Below, one piece after another: positions 7,492 through 15,068 of a DNA stretch of 15,068 nucleotides. This stretch comes from Flavobacteriaceae bacterium (lineage in GTDB: Bacteria; Bacteroidota; Bacteroidia; Flavobacteriales; Flavobacteriaceae). The stretch lies in assembly GCA_029247985.1 (NCBI GenBank), contig JAQWKF010000001.1, positions 1 to 15,068 of the forward strand, written 5' to 3'. Position 1 is the stretch's first letter. Each line of letters begins with the position of its first letter. The translations under genes and the position numbers were made by a program. Under the pieces are notes generated by a model. That model was not told the origin of the DNA. It saw only the letters and a program-made list of their open reading frames with translations, and did not search any database.

Positions 7492-8319
7492 ATGTTCTTA
7501 TTAAAAATTGACTGGGCTCCCAGTGAAACTCTTTTTAAGATTGGTAGTTTTGGAATACATTATTACAGCCTAATGTTTGTTATCGCATTCGGTATTGGAT
7601 ATTATATAATGAAAAAAATATTCGAAAATGAAAAAATACCAATTGAACATTTGGAGTCTTTGTTTGTCTACATGGTAGTTTCAATTTTATTAGGTGCTCG
7701 CCTGGGTGATGTATTTTTTTATAGCTGGGATTATTATCAAGATCACCTACTGGAAATTTTACTTCCCATCAAAGAAACTCCTAAGGGATATAGTTTTACA
7801 GGGTTTAGAGGTCTAGCAAGTCATGGAGCTGTAATTGGAGTCCTAACAGGAATTTACCTATACAAAAGGAAGTTTAAGGAAAAAAAACTCATTTGGCTTT
7901 TAGACCGAATGACTATTCCGATTGCTTTGGGGGCTACTTTTGTTAGATTTGGAAATTTTTTTAATTCTGAGATTGTTGGCAAATATACAGGAAGTAACTT
8001 TGGAGTGGTTTTTTTGAATAATAGGGAAACACTTCCGAGACACCCTGCTCAACTCTATGAAGCCTTTTGCTACCTAGTATTGTTTTTTGCTCTGAGACTG
8101 GTTTTTAAGAGTGGAAGAAATAGAAAACCTGGTCAATTGTTTGGAATCTTTTTCACTGGCATGTTTAGCATAAGATTTTTAATAGAATTTGTAAAAGAAA
8201 GTCAAGGTGGCTTTGAAGAAGTGATGCCTTTTTTTACTACTGGACAGTGGTTGAGTATTCCACTTATTATTATAGGCTTCTTTTTTATTATTAGAAAAAA
8301 TAGTGTTAAAGAGGTATGA
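7492..8319 (+). CDS. lgt: Prolipoprotein diacylglyceryl transferase
   Basis: Lgt is an inner-membrane enzyme that transfers the diacylglyceryl group of phosphatidylglycerol to the lipobox Cys of prolipoproteins, the first step of lipoprotein maturation. The 275 residues contain about seven hydrophobic segments. Family residues are seen in GLASHGAVIG (107-116, His111 in the H103-like position of E. coli Lgt), the signature RFGNFFNSE (152-160), RHPAQLYEA (183-191) and IRFLIEFVKE (227-236). Length is typical. The ATG at 7492 gives MFLLKIDWAPSETLFKIG, the usual short periplasmic start before the first helix. It acts upstream of signal peptidase II on proteins such as the lipoprotein encoded at 2632. 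Confidence 0.96.
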   Translation: MFLLKIDWAPSETLFKIGSFGIHYYSLMFVIAFGIGYYIMKKIFENEKIPIEHLESLFVYMVVSILLGARLGDVFFYSWDYYQDHLLEILLPIKETPKGYSFTGFRGLASHGAVIGVLTGIYLYKRKFKEKKLIWLLDRMTIPIALGATFVRFGNFFNSEIVGKYTGSNFGVVFLNNRETLPRHPAQLYEAFCYLVLFFALRLVFKSGRNRKPGQLFGIFFTGMFSIRFLIEFVKESQGGFEEVMPFFTTGQWLSIPLIIIGFFFIIRKNSVKEV

Positions 8320-8364
8320 GACTTTAATTTTGGTTTCTTATCCAATCCCTTACTTTATTAGATT

Positions 8365-8904
8365 ATGAAAGAAGATTCTTTAGAAAAACTTCGTTATCCC
8401 ATTGGAAAATTTGATTGGGATAGTGAGCACAGTCCTAAAACTTTAGAAGAAGCAATTATAAAAATTAAAATCTTTCCTTTAAATCTAACTCAAACAGTCT
8501 CATCACTTACTGATAAAACTTTGAGGCATCGTTATCGTCCTAATGGTTGGACCATAGCCCAGGTTATTCATCATTTAGCAGATAGCCATATGCACTCTTA
8601 TTTGCGTTTTAAACACGCCATTCTTGAAGATACTCCTTCAATCAAAGACTATGAAGAGGCTAAATGGGCTAATCTACCGGACGCTTCAACAACAGAAATT
8701 GATTATAGTTTGAATTTAATTAAAGCTCTGCATTTGAGGTGGGTATTTTTCTTAAAAGAATTGAAGTTTAAAGATTATAAAAAATCCTACTTCCATAGAG
8801 AGCGAAATAAATATTATCCTTTAGATACTACATTACTCATCTATGCCTGGCATTGTGATCATCATTTAGCCCATATTAGGAATGCTATTAAAAAAGGATA
8901 TTAA
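8365..8904 (+). CDS. YfiT/BstA-like DinB-superfamily metal-dependent enzyme
   Basis: The 179-residue protein begins LEKLRYPIGKF, the recognisable start of the YfiT family. It carries RPNGWTIAQVIHHLADSHMH (58-77) and YAWHCDHHLAHI (160-171), the two His clusters that hold the metal in this four-helix-bundle fold. Likely ligands are one of His69/70 with His163 and His167, by analogy with Bacillus YfiT. LHLRWVFFLKEL (122-133) is also typical. Family members studied in Firmicutes act as thiol S-transferases for bacillithiol, and flavobacteria are known to carry bacillithiol genes, so that role is reasonable but inferred. It starts 45 bases after lgt with no clear promoter and converges on secDF. 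The fold assignment is firm, the substrate is not. Confidence 0.88.
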   Translation: MKEDSLEKLRYPIGKFDWDSEHSPKTLEEAIIKIKIFPLNLTQTVSSLTDKTLRHRYRPNGWTIAQVIHHLADSHMHSYLRFKHAILEDTPSIKDYEEAKWANLPDASTTEIDYSLNLIKALHLRWVFFLKELKFKDYKKSYFHRERNKYYPLDTTLLIYAWHCDHHLAHIRNAIKKGY

Positions 8905-8905
8905 A

Positions 8906-8935
8906 AAAAAACTAAATCTCATGATTTTGTTTTTT
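8906..8935. terminator. Bidirectional terminator between the yfiT-like gene and secDF
   Basis: Arms 8906-8918 and 8923-8935 pair over 12 of 13 positions (one T-T mismatch) around the loop TCAT. The left arm starts with six A and the right arm ends with six T, so either strand gives a stem followed by a T run. It begins one base after the yfiT-like TAA (8902-8904) and ends 18 bases from the secDF stop. Confidence 0.65.
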
Positions 8936-8953
8936 GAACGGGATTAAGAAATT

Positions 8954-11902
8954 CTATTTATTTTCTTCTAACAAAACTTTTTTTCCCTGAGTATCGAACA
9001 TGACTGGTGTTGCAATAAATACTGAAGAATAAGTACCGACAATAACACCAATTATAAGTGCAAACATAAATCCTCTGATAGATTCTCCTCCAAAAATAAA
9101 AATTGCCAAAAGCACAATTAAGGTAGTCAAAGAAGTATTTAAAGTCCTACTTAACGTACTATTTAAAGCAGCATTAACTGTATTTTCAAATTCCCATTTT
9201 GTGTGTTCATTAATATATTCACGAATACGGTCAAATACTACTACTGTATCATTTAAAGAATAGCCTATAACTGTCAAAATTGCAGCTATAAAAGCTTGAT
9301 TGATTTCCATACTGAATGGCATGAAAGTATAAGTGATTGAGAAAATTCCTAATACAACTAATACATCATGAAATACAGCAGCTACTGCAACTAGTGAGAA
9401 TTGCCACTTTTGAAAACGTAATAAAATATAGAGGAATACTACAATTAATGAACCAATAACTGCTAGGAAAGAATTATTTTTAATGTCATCGGCAATGGTT
9501 GGTCCAACTTTGATGGAGGACATAATCCCCACCTGCTTGTCTTCTGCTCCGTTAACAAAATCATCATAGTTAAGGTTCTCTGGTAAGAAAGTCGAAAGAC
9601 CGCTGAATAAGGCTTGCTGAATTTCATCATCAACCTCAGTACCTTCCACATCTACTTTGTAGTTGGTGGTGATTTTTAGCTGGTTGTCCTCGCCAAAAGT
9701 TTTGGCTTCGGCACTACCCAGAAGGCTTACCAACTGTGATTGTGCATCTGTTGGATTAACCGCTTGTTCGAAGCGAACCGTATACGAACGCCCACCTACA
9801 AAATCAACTCCTTGGTTGAGTCCTTGCGTAAACAAAGAAGCAACACCAGCAGCGATAAGTCCCCCTGAAATAACATAAGCAAAGCCACGTTTTTTAAGGA
9901 ATTTAATATCTAAGTTTCGGAATAAGTTCTTAGTTGCTCCAGTAGCAAATGCTAAAGCCTTTCCATTGGCCAAACGTCCATCAACAAGTAGTCGTGTTAC
10001 AAAAATAGCCGTTGATAGGGACGTTGCAATACCTATAAGTAGTGTCGTGGCAAATCCTTTGATCGGACCAGTACCAAAAACAAACAAAATAAATGCAGTT
10101 AGCCCCGTAGTAATATTGGCATCTAAAATTGAAGACAAGGCGTTTCTAAATCCATCAGATACCGCTTGCTTTTGTCCTTTGCCTTTAGCCAATTCCTCAC
10201 GAATACGTTCAAAGATAAGAACGTTCGCATCTACTGACATACCAATAGTAAGTACAATACCAGCAATACCAGGCAGCGTAAGTACAGCACCTAATCCTGC
10301 GAGAATTCCGAAGATAAGAATGATGTTTAAGCTCAAGGCAATGTCTGCGTATAAACCAGCACGTCCGTAATAGAAAATCATCCAAGCAAGTACGAGCAAT
10401 AATGCAATTACAAATGAATTAACACCACTTTCAATAGCTTCTTGTCCAAGTGATGGACCTACAATTTCAGATTGAATAATTTCAGCAGCAGCTGGGAGTT
10501 TACCAGCTCTTAATACGTTGGCCAAGTCAATGGCTTCATTTAGGGAGAATTGCCCTGATATTTCAGAACGACCTCCTGAAATAGCGCCCTTAGAAACTCC
10601 AGGGGCAGAATAAACAACATCGTCCAAAACAATGGCAATGTTACTCTTATCAGTATAGGCTTTACCCGTCATTTCTTCCCAAATACGTGCTCCCTTACCA
10701 TTCATTTGCATGGAAACGGCAGCAGCACCCAATTGGTCATAGGTTTGTGCAGCATCTACAATAACACTACCACTTAGTGGAGGTTCGTTAGATCGGTTAG
10801 CCTTAATTACATATAAGTCGACCAAATTTGTTTTTTCATCAGGTATACCCCATAAAAACTTGGTATAACGCAAGTCTGCAGGCAATAAAGCACGTACGTC
10901 AGAGCGGTTTAAATACGATTCTACTGTTGGTTGGTCTTTAACATCAACTTGAATCAATACAGGGCCACCGGCATAACCAGCCCCTTTAACGTAATCATAT
11001 ATAGGGTTTACTACCGTTGTAATGGAATCTTGTGCAGCAGCTACATCGGAAAGTAAATCATCAATTTCTGAAACTTCTTCTTCTTCTACTTCAGTCTCCA
11101 GAACAGATTTAAGCAGCTCGTTTGCTTGACCTAGAAAAGTGCCAAACGACTGGTTTGAAGCCGTCTCCCAAAATTCAAGTTGGGCAGTACTTTGTAAGAG
11201 ATTTTTAACACGCTCAACGTCTCTAGCGCCTGGTAATTCAACCAAAATACGACCTGAAGTGCCCAAACGTTGGATGTTAGGTTGGGTTACCCCAAATTTA
11301 TCAATACGCTTGCGCAATACCTCAAATGCAGAAACAATAGAAGCGTCAATTTTTCGACGGATAACAGGCTTCACCTCATCATCAGTCATATTAAAATTAA
11401 TGTCATCGCTTAGGGTACGGTTTCCAAAAATATCAGGGTTGGAAAGGTTTTCATCACCCTTTAATTCTTCAAAAGCCAAGAAAAAACTCTCCACATAGGT
11501 ATCATCAGACGACTTTTGAAGTACATCTGCTCTTGCTAGAGACTGATTGAATAATGGATTACGGCTATTTTCAGCTAAGCCCTTTAAGATATCCTTAACG
11601 GAAACCTGAAGGATAACATTAATACCGCCTTTGAGGTCTAATCCTTTGTTTAACTCCCGGTCTTTTGCTGTAGCGTAGTTAAAAACACCAAACACCTTTT
11701 GTTCTGCAATAGAATCGAGGTAGTTGCGTTCGGCTATGTCTACAAGGGTGAAATAGTCTGCGTCATCTGTGTTGACGGAAGCTTGGGCATATGTCTTGGC
11801 GTCTGATTCAACTTTTGAAGTAACAAAAGTGAATGATAGTTGGTAGAGGCTGACAAGGCCAAACAAAACGGTGAAAAATTTGATAAGTCCGTTATTCTGC
11901 AT
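8954..11902 (-). CDS. secDF: Fused protein translocase subunit SecD-SecF
   Basis: SecDF uses the proton gradient to pull secreted proteins through SecYEG from the periplasmic side. The 982 residues are a single SecD-SecF fusion, the common form in Bacteroidetes. SecD half: N-terminal helix (about 6-27), GLDLKGGINVILQ (87-99), the periplasmic domain with FEVLRKRIDKFGVTQPNIQR (193-212), an acidic stretch EVEEEE (271-276), and the membrane part from about 495 with MSVDANVLIFERIREE (555-570; Asp558 is the conserved membrane Asp). SecF half: helix near 675-692, QGVDFVGGRSYTVRF (697-711), KVGPTIADDI (798-807), and IGYSLNDTVVVFDRIRE near the end. ATG 11902 is the start, 24 bases or so after the predicted transcription start. 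The last 175 codons are far more AT-rich than the rest, a sharp change near 9480 although the frame is unbroken. Confidence 0.97.
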   Translation of the reverse strand: MQNNGLIKFFTVLFGLVSLYQLSFTFVTSKVESDAKTYAQASVNTDDADYFTLVDIAERNYLDSIAEQKVFGVFNYATAKDRELNKGLDLKGGINVILQVSVKDILKGLAENSRNPLFNQSLARADVLQKSSDDTYVESFFLAFEELKGDENLSNPDIFGNRTLSDDINFNMTDDEVKPVIRRKIDASIVSAFEVLRKRIDKFGVTQPNIQRLGTSGRILVELPGARDVERVKNLLQSTAQLEFWETASNQSFGTFLGQANELLKSVLETEVEEEEVSEIDDLLSDVAAAQDSITTVVNPIYDYVKGAGYAGGPVLIQVDVKDQPTVESYLNRSDVRALLPADLRYTKFLWGIPDEKTNLVDLYVIKANRSNEPPLSGSVIVDAAQTYDQLGAAAVSMQMNGKGARIWEEMTGKAYTDKSNIAIVLDDVVYSAPGVSKGAISGGRSEISGQFSLNEAIDLANVLRAGKLPAAAEIIQSEIVGPSLGQEAIESGVNSFVIALLLVLAWMIFYYGRAGLYADIALSLNIILIFGILAGLGAVLTLPGIAGIVLTIGMSVDANVLIFERIREELAKGKGQKQAVSDGFRNALSSILDANITTGLTAFILFVFGTGPIKGFATTLLIGIATSLSTAIFVTRLLVDGRLANGKALAFATGATKNLFRNLDIKFLKKRGFAYVISGGLIAAGVASLFTQGLNQGVDFVGGRSYTVRFEQAVNPTDAQSQLVSLLGSAEAKTFGEDNQLKITTNYKVDVEGTEVDDEIQQALFSGLSTFLPENLNYDDFVNGAEDKQVGIMSSIKVGPTIADDIKNNSFLAVIGSLIVVFLYILLRFQKWQFSLVAVAAVFHDVLVVLGIFSITYTFMPFSMEINQAFIAAILTVIGYSLNDTVVVFDRIREYINEHTKWEFENTVNAALNSTLSRTLNTSLTTLIVLLAIFIFGGESIRGFMFALIIGVIVGTYSSVFIATPVMFDTQGKKVLLEENK
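9460..9500. other. Sharp base-composition boundary inside secDF
   Basis: By hand count, 9061-9480 has 125 G/C in 420 bases (about 30%) and 9481-9840 has 160 in 360 (about 44%). The change occurs at the codons for ADDI-KNN in SecF. Everything to the left is AT-rich like the SecF tail, while secD, mdh and gyrB on the right stay near 43-58% in the lines I counted. Confidence 0.8.
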
Positions 11903-11934
11903 GATTAAGTTTTTTGTGTCGTATATAAGACGAG

Positions 11935-11965
11935 CAAATATAGCGTATCCGCCCTGATTAACAAA
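11935..11965 (-). promoter_or_regulatory. Consensus Bacteroidetes promoter for secDF
   Basis: On the minus strand TTTG (11962-11965) is followed after exactly 19 bases by TATATTTG (11935-11942), matching TTTG-N19-TAnnTTTG at every specified base. The secDF ATG is 32 bases downstream of the -7 element. The promoter lies between the mdh stop and secDF, so secDF can be expressed without mdh readthrough. Confidence 0.85.
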
Positions 11966-11988
11966 TTGCTAAAATTTTACGTACAATT

Positions 11989-12924
11989 TTATGAAAGTAT
12001 ATCGTTTAACGCTGCATTCATATTACGTACCGCAGCTGCACTTTTATTAAAAGTTGCTTGCTCTTCGGCTGTTAAATGTACATCTACAATGGATTCTAAA
12101 CCTGAACGTCCAATAACGCAGGGAACGCCAATGCAAATATCTTCTTGGTTGTATTCTCCCTCTAAATAAACAGAACACGGTATTATGCGCTTTTGATCAT
12201 TGAGGATACTGTCTACCAAATAAGCTACTGAGGCACCTGGCGCATACCAAGCAGATGTCCCTAGTAACTTGGTAAGCGTTGCACCACCAACCATGGTGTC
12301 AGCAGCAACTTGCTCAAGTGCATCCGCTTCAAGTAAGGTTGAAACTGGAATACCATTGTAGGAAGCCAATCGGGTCAGCGGAATCATGGTCGTATCGCCA
12401 TGACCACCAATAACCATCCCATGAATATCATTGGCTGGCTTATCTAGAGCTTGCGACAAATAGGTTTTAAATCTCGAACTGTCCAAAGCGCCACCCATTC
12501 CAATGATGCGGTTTTTTGGCAATCCTGTTTTCTTTAATGTCAGGTAGGTCATGGTATCCATCGGGTTGGAAACTACCACAATAATGGCATCCGGTGAATG
12601 AGCCAAGATATTCTCAGCAACAGACTGAACTATGCCCGCGTTGATCCCTATTAATTCTTCACGTGTCATACCAGGCTTACGTGGAATACCGGATGTAATT
12701 ACTACAACATTGCTGTTTGCAGTTTTGGTATAATCATTGGTTGTGCCTACGATTTTAGTGTTAAAGCCAAGGGTTGTAGCGGTTTGCATCATGTCAAGGG
12801 CTTTACCCTCAGCAAATCCTTCCTTAATGTCTAGCAATACGACTTCGCTTGCAATGCGTTGCGTAGCTATAGCATCTGCACAAGTAGCGCCAACGTTTCC
12901 GGCGCCAACTATGGTAACTTTCAT
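11989..12924 (-). CDS. mdh: Malate dehydrogenase, LDH-like type
   Basis: This enzyme interconverts malate and oxaloacetate with NAD in the TCA cycle. The 311-residue product starts MKVTIVGAGNVGATCADA with the GxGxxG dinucleotide-binding loop (7-12) and Asp32 at the end of the second strand, which favours NAD over NADP. Substrate residues are Arg82 and Arg88 in IPRKPGMTREE (the Arg at 82 selects malate over lactate), Asn120 in VVSNPMDTMTYL, the Asp148/Arg151 pair in GGALDSSRF, and the catalytic His175 in GGHGDT. Length and layout fit the Chloroflexus-type tetrameric MDH seen in Bacteroidetes. ATG 12924 was chosen; the frame can be extended eight codons to a TTG at 12948, but that would run into the candidate promoter. 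It lies between gyrB and secDF on the same strand, each with its own candidate promoter. Confidence 0.97.
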   Translation of the reverse strand: MKVTIVGAGNVGATCADAIATQRIASEVVLLDIKEGFAEGKALDMMQTATTLGFNTKIVGTTNDYTKTANSNVVVITSGIPRKPGMTREELIGINAGIVQSVAENILAHSPDAIIVVVSNPMDTMTYLTLKKTGLPKNRIIGMGGALDSSRFKTYLSQALDKPANDIHGMVIGGHGDTTMIPLTRLASYNGIPVSTLLEADALEQVAADTMVGGATLTKLLGTSAWYAPGASVAYLVDSILNDQKRIIPCSVYLEGEYNQEDICIGVPCVIGRSGLESIVDVHLTAEEQATFNKSAAAVRNMNAALNDILS

Positions 12925-12945
12925 GTGTTTGTTATTTTGGTTTTG

Positions 12946-12953
12946 CAAAAGTA
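12946..12953 (-). promoter_or_regulatory. Candidate -7 element for mdh
   Basis: The minus strand reads TACTTTTG, a full TAnnTTTG match 21 bases before the mdh ATG. The best upstream element is TTTA at 18 bases, so the -33 half is weak. The site falls between the gyrB stop and mdh. Confidence 0.4.
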
Positions 12954-12978
12954 AGGCTTGAAGGCAAATACTAAAAGC

Positions 12979-14916
12979 TTAAGCATCGATATTCGCGTAA
13001 ATCGCATTCTTTTCAATAAATTCTCGTCTTGGTGGAACTTCGTCACCCATAAGCATAGAGAAAACACGATCCGCCTCGCCTCCGTTGTCTATAGTTACTT
13101 GGCGTAATGTTCTAAACTCTGGGTTCATGGTGGTGTCCCAAAGTTGCTCAGCATTCATTTCACCCAAACCTTTATAACGCTGTACAGAAGAGCCTTGGCC
13201 AAAATCTTGCATCAAACGATCACGCTGATCGTCGTCCCAAGCATATTGCTTCTTTTGGCCTTTTTTGACCAAATAAAGCGGTGGGGTTGCAATATAGATG
13301 TAGCCGTTCTCAATAAGCTCGCGCATATAACGGAAAAAGAAAGTTAGTATTAGGGTTGAAATGTGACTACCATCGACATCAGCATCACACATAATAACCA
13401 CCTTGTGGTAGCGCAACTTATCTAAATTCAATGCCTTGGCATCCTCTTCTGTTCCTATGGTTACCCCTAGGGCAGTGTAAATGTTGCGGATTTCTTCATT
13501 TTCAAAAACCTTGTGTTGCATGGCTTTTTCAACGTTCAATATTTTCCCTCGAAGAGGCAGTATGGCTTGGAAATTTCGATCACGACCTTGCTTGGCAGTA
13601 CCGCCCGCCGAGTCACCCTCAACAAGGAATACCTCACAAAGTTTTGGATCTTGCTCAGAACAATCTGATAATTTACCTGGCAATCCGCCCCCGCTCATCA
13701 CTGTTTTGCGTTGCACCATTTCGCGTGCCTTACGAGCAGCGTGACGTGCTTGGGCTGCTAAAATCACTTTTTGTACAATGGATTTGGCGTCGTTGGGGTG
13801 CTCTTCCAAATAATTCTCTAGCATTTCAGAAACAGACTGCGAAACAGCTGCGCTTACTTCTCTGTTACCTAATTTAGTTTTGGTTTGTCCTTCAAACTGC
13901 GGCTCTGCAACTTTAACAGATACAATGGCGGTTAATCCCTCACGGAAATCGTCACCAGAAATTTCAAATTTAAGTTTGTCCAGCATCCCAGAAGCATCGG
14001 CATATTTCTTTAGTGTTGTGGTAAGACCACGTCTAAATCCTGAAAGGTGGGTACCTCCCTCATGGGTGTTGATATTATTCACATAAGAGTGAAGGTTCTC
14101 TGTAAACGAAGTGTTGTAAATCATGGCAACTTCAACAGGGATATCATTTTTCTCTCCCTCCATTGAAATTACGTCAGTAGTAATGGGTTCTCTATTGGCG
14201 TCTAGGAAACGGATAAATTCTTTAAGGCCTTCTTCAGAATGGAAAAGTTCAGAAACAACCGCTCCTTTTTCATCTTTATTACGATGATCAGTTAGCTGTA
14301 TTTTTATACCCTTATTCAAATATGCTAGCTCACGCATGCGACTTGCAAGTGTATCGTAGCTATACTCACGTGTTTGTGTAAATATCGTTGGGTCTGGGGA
14401 AAAAGTTACAAGTGTTCCTGTCTTGTCAGTGTCACCTACGTGTTTGACAGGATATTGTGCCTTACCTCTAGAATATTCTTGCTCCCATACCTTACCCTCA
14501 CGATATACGGTAGCTTTTAACATATCGGAAAGTGCGTTTACACATGACACCCCTACCCCGTGTAAACCTCCAGAAACTTTGTAAGAGTCTTTGTCGAATT
14601 TACCTCCGGCGCCTATCTTAGTCATTACAACTTCAAGCGCAGAAACGCCTTCTTTTTTGTGCATCCCTACAGGGATACCACGGCCGTTGTCCTCAACAGT
14701 GATAGAATTGTCCTCGTTTATCTGTACAGAAATTAAATCACAATGACCGGCTAAAGCCTCATCAATGGAGTTATCTACAACTTCGTAAACAAGGTGGTGA
14801 AGTCCGCGCACGCCTACATCACCAATGTACATGGATGGGCGCATACGCACGTGCTCCATGCCTTCTAATGCCTGTATGCTATCTGCTGAATAATTTTGGT
14901 TCGGTTGGTCACTCAT
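12979..14916 (-). CDS. gyrB: DNA gyrase subunit B
   Basis: GyrB is the ATPase subunit of gyrase, which introduces negative supercoils into DNA together with GyrA. The 645-residue protein shows the GHKL ATPase motifs YEVVDNSIDEALAGH (44-58, catalytic Glu45 and Asn49), DNGRGIP (76-82) and GGLHGVG (116-122). The transducer region has QTKTKLGN (344-351). The TOPRIM domain has EGDSAGGTAKQGRDR (433-447) and DADVDGSH (511-518), and the C-terminus has RYKGLGEMNAEQLWDTTMNP (580-599). There is no large insertion and the length is typical of flavobacterial GyrB. The start ATG at 14916 gives MSDQPNQNYSADSIQALEGMEHVR, a standard N-terminus. The gene is notably GC-richer than rho to yfiT. gyrA is not in the window. 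Confidence 0.98.
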   Translation of the reverse strand: MSDQPNQNYSADSIQALEGMEHVRMRPSMYIGDVGVRGLHHLVYEVVDNSIDEALAGHCDLISVQINEDNSITVEDNGRGIPVGMHKKEGVSALEVVMTKIGAGGKFDKDSYKVSGGLHGVGVSCVNALSDMLKATVYREGKVWEQEYSRGKAQYPVKHVGDTDKTGTLVTFSPDPTIFTQTREYSYDTLASRMRELAYLNKGIKIQLTDHRNKDEKGAVVSELFHSEEGLKEFIRFLDANREPITTDVISMEGEKNDIPVEVAMIYNTSFTENLHSYVNNINTHEGGTHLSGFRRGLTTTLKKYADASGMLDKLKFEISGDDFREGLTAIVSVKVAEPQFEGQTKTKLGNREVSAAVSQSVSEMLENYLEEHPNDAKSIVQKVILAAQARHAARKAREMVQRKTVMSGGGLPGKLSDCSEQDPKLCEVFLVEGDSAGGTAKQGRDRNFQAILPLRGKILNVEKAMQHKVFENEEIRNIYTALGVTIGTEEDAKALNLDKLRYHKVVIMCDADVDGSHISTLILTFFFRYMRELIENGYIYIATPPLYLVKKGQKKQYAWDDDQRDRLMQDFGQGSSVQRYKGLGEMNAEQLWDTTMNPEFRTLRQVTIDNGGEADRVFSMLMGDEVPPRREFIEKNAIYANIDA

Positions 14917-14947
14917 ATGTATAAATTATGAATAAAAGCTATTCTCA

Positions 14948-14955
14948 CAAATTTA
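14948..14955 (-). promoter_or_regulatory. Candidate -7 element for gyrB
   Basis: The minus strand reads TAAATTTG, a full TAnnTTTG match 31 bases before the gyrB ATG. The -33 region falls within the hairpin at 14965-14991 and holds no TTTG at the right distance. Promoter and upstream terminator are therefore packed together. Confidence 0.45.
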
Positions 14956-14964
14956 CGAGAAAAG

Positions 14965-14991
14965 CCCCACTTTAATGGTAAAAGTGTGGGG
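14965..14991 (-). terminator. Hairpin terminating the gene upstream of gyrB
   Basis: CCCCACTTT (14965-14973) pairs with 14981-14991 through nine base pairs with a two-base bulge and a 7-base loop. On the minus strand the GC-rich stem is followed by CTTTTC, a short T run. It sits about 40 bases after the stop of the minus-strand ORF at the window edge and before the gyrB promoter element, so termination of that gene is the simplest reading. A regulatory role in gyrB expression is possible because it covers the -33 position. Confidence 0.6.
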
Positions 14992-15029
14992 TTTCGTTAG
15001 TCAAGTTATCAACACAAACTGTGCAAAAA

Positions 15030-15068
15030 TTATTCGTAAGCGTCCATGTGGACACTACCTATGGCACG
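15030..15068 (-). CDS. C-terminal end of an unidentified gene (12 codons)
   Basis: On the minus strand a frame runs in from the window edge and reads RAIGSVHMDAYE before TAA at 15030-15032. It is followed about 40 bases later by the terminator-like hairpin, which supports a real gene end on the same strand as gyrB. Twelve residues are too few to name the product. The alternative is non-coding sequence with a chance stop. Confidence 0.4.
   Translation of the reverse strand, partial: RAIGSVHMDAYE

Noticed and set aside
8305..8335. Hairpin TTAAAG/CTTTAA after lgt as a terminator
   Set aside because: The stem is only six A/T-rich pairs with a ten-base loop, too weak to claim.
9463..11498. Open frames within secDF in other frames, including several on the plus strand
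   Set aside because: They are shadows of a strongly supported gene with no recognisable domains, starts or context.
12925..12948. Eight-codon N-terminal extension of Mdh from TTG 12948
   Set aside because: The family starts at MKVTIVGAG, and the extension would overlap the candidate promoter.
13144..14086. Plus-strand open frames opposite gyrB
   Set aside because: They lie entirely within conserved gyrB coding sequence and have no protein-family features.
1..15068. CRISPR array, insertion sequence, toxin-antitoxin or phage-defence genes
   Set aside because: No repeat-spacer pattern, transposase, inverted-repeat ends or recognisable defence domains were found on either strand.

Overview
The window reads as a conserved housekeeping stretch of an AT-rich member of the Bacteroidetes, most likely Flavobacteriaceae. 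Support comes from the gene set and order (rho, rpsT, proS, FadL-like outer-membrane protein, cysS, yidD, lgt, secDF, mdh, gyrB), from the fused SecD-SecF protein and the archaeal-type ProRS, from weak or absent Shine-Dalgarno sites, and from repeated matches to the Bacteroidetes promoter TTTG-N19-TAnnTTTG. The family assignment is recalled from knowledge, not searched. There is no phage, insertion sequence, CRISPR array or integrase.

Layout. At 2-601 (+) is the 3' part of rho. It converges on a minus-strand block of proS, then tRNA-Glu, then rpsT, with a bidirectional hairpin at 614-637 between the two transcripts. From about 2626 to 8904 all genes are on the plus strand. First is a lipoprotein gene broken by one in-frame TAA, then a FadL/OmpP1-like outer-membrane barrel, an unrecognised 46-codon ORF that overlaps the cysS start, cysS, yidD (TTG start), lgt, and a YfiT/BstA-like DinB-superfamily gene. 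A second bidirectional hairpin (8906-8935) separates these from the minus-strand block of gyrB, mdh and secDF. At the right edge a hairpin and the last 12 codons of another minus-strand gene are visible.

How the genes fit together. The block holds translation genes (rpsT, proS, cysS, tRNA-Glu), transcription termination and DNA topology (rho, gyrB), central carbon metabolism (mdh) and envelope biogenesis (yidD, lgt, secDF, with a lipoprotein and an outer-membrane protein that would be clients of that machinery).

Most notable observations. (1) GC content steps sharply inside secDF near 9480, from about 30% on the left to about 44% on the right by hand count. The reading frame is intact and the step sits at a conserved SecF motif, so it is either a recombination boundary or an assembly chimera. 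(2) A single nonsense codon splits an otherwise intact lipoprotein gene. (3) A small ORF, too short for usual gene calling, has its own candidate promoter and overlaps the cysS start by one base. I found no convincing evidence of a wholly new multi-gene system.
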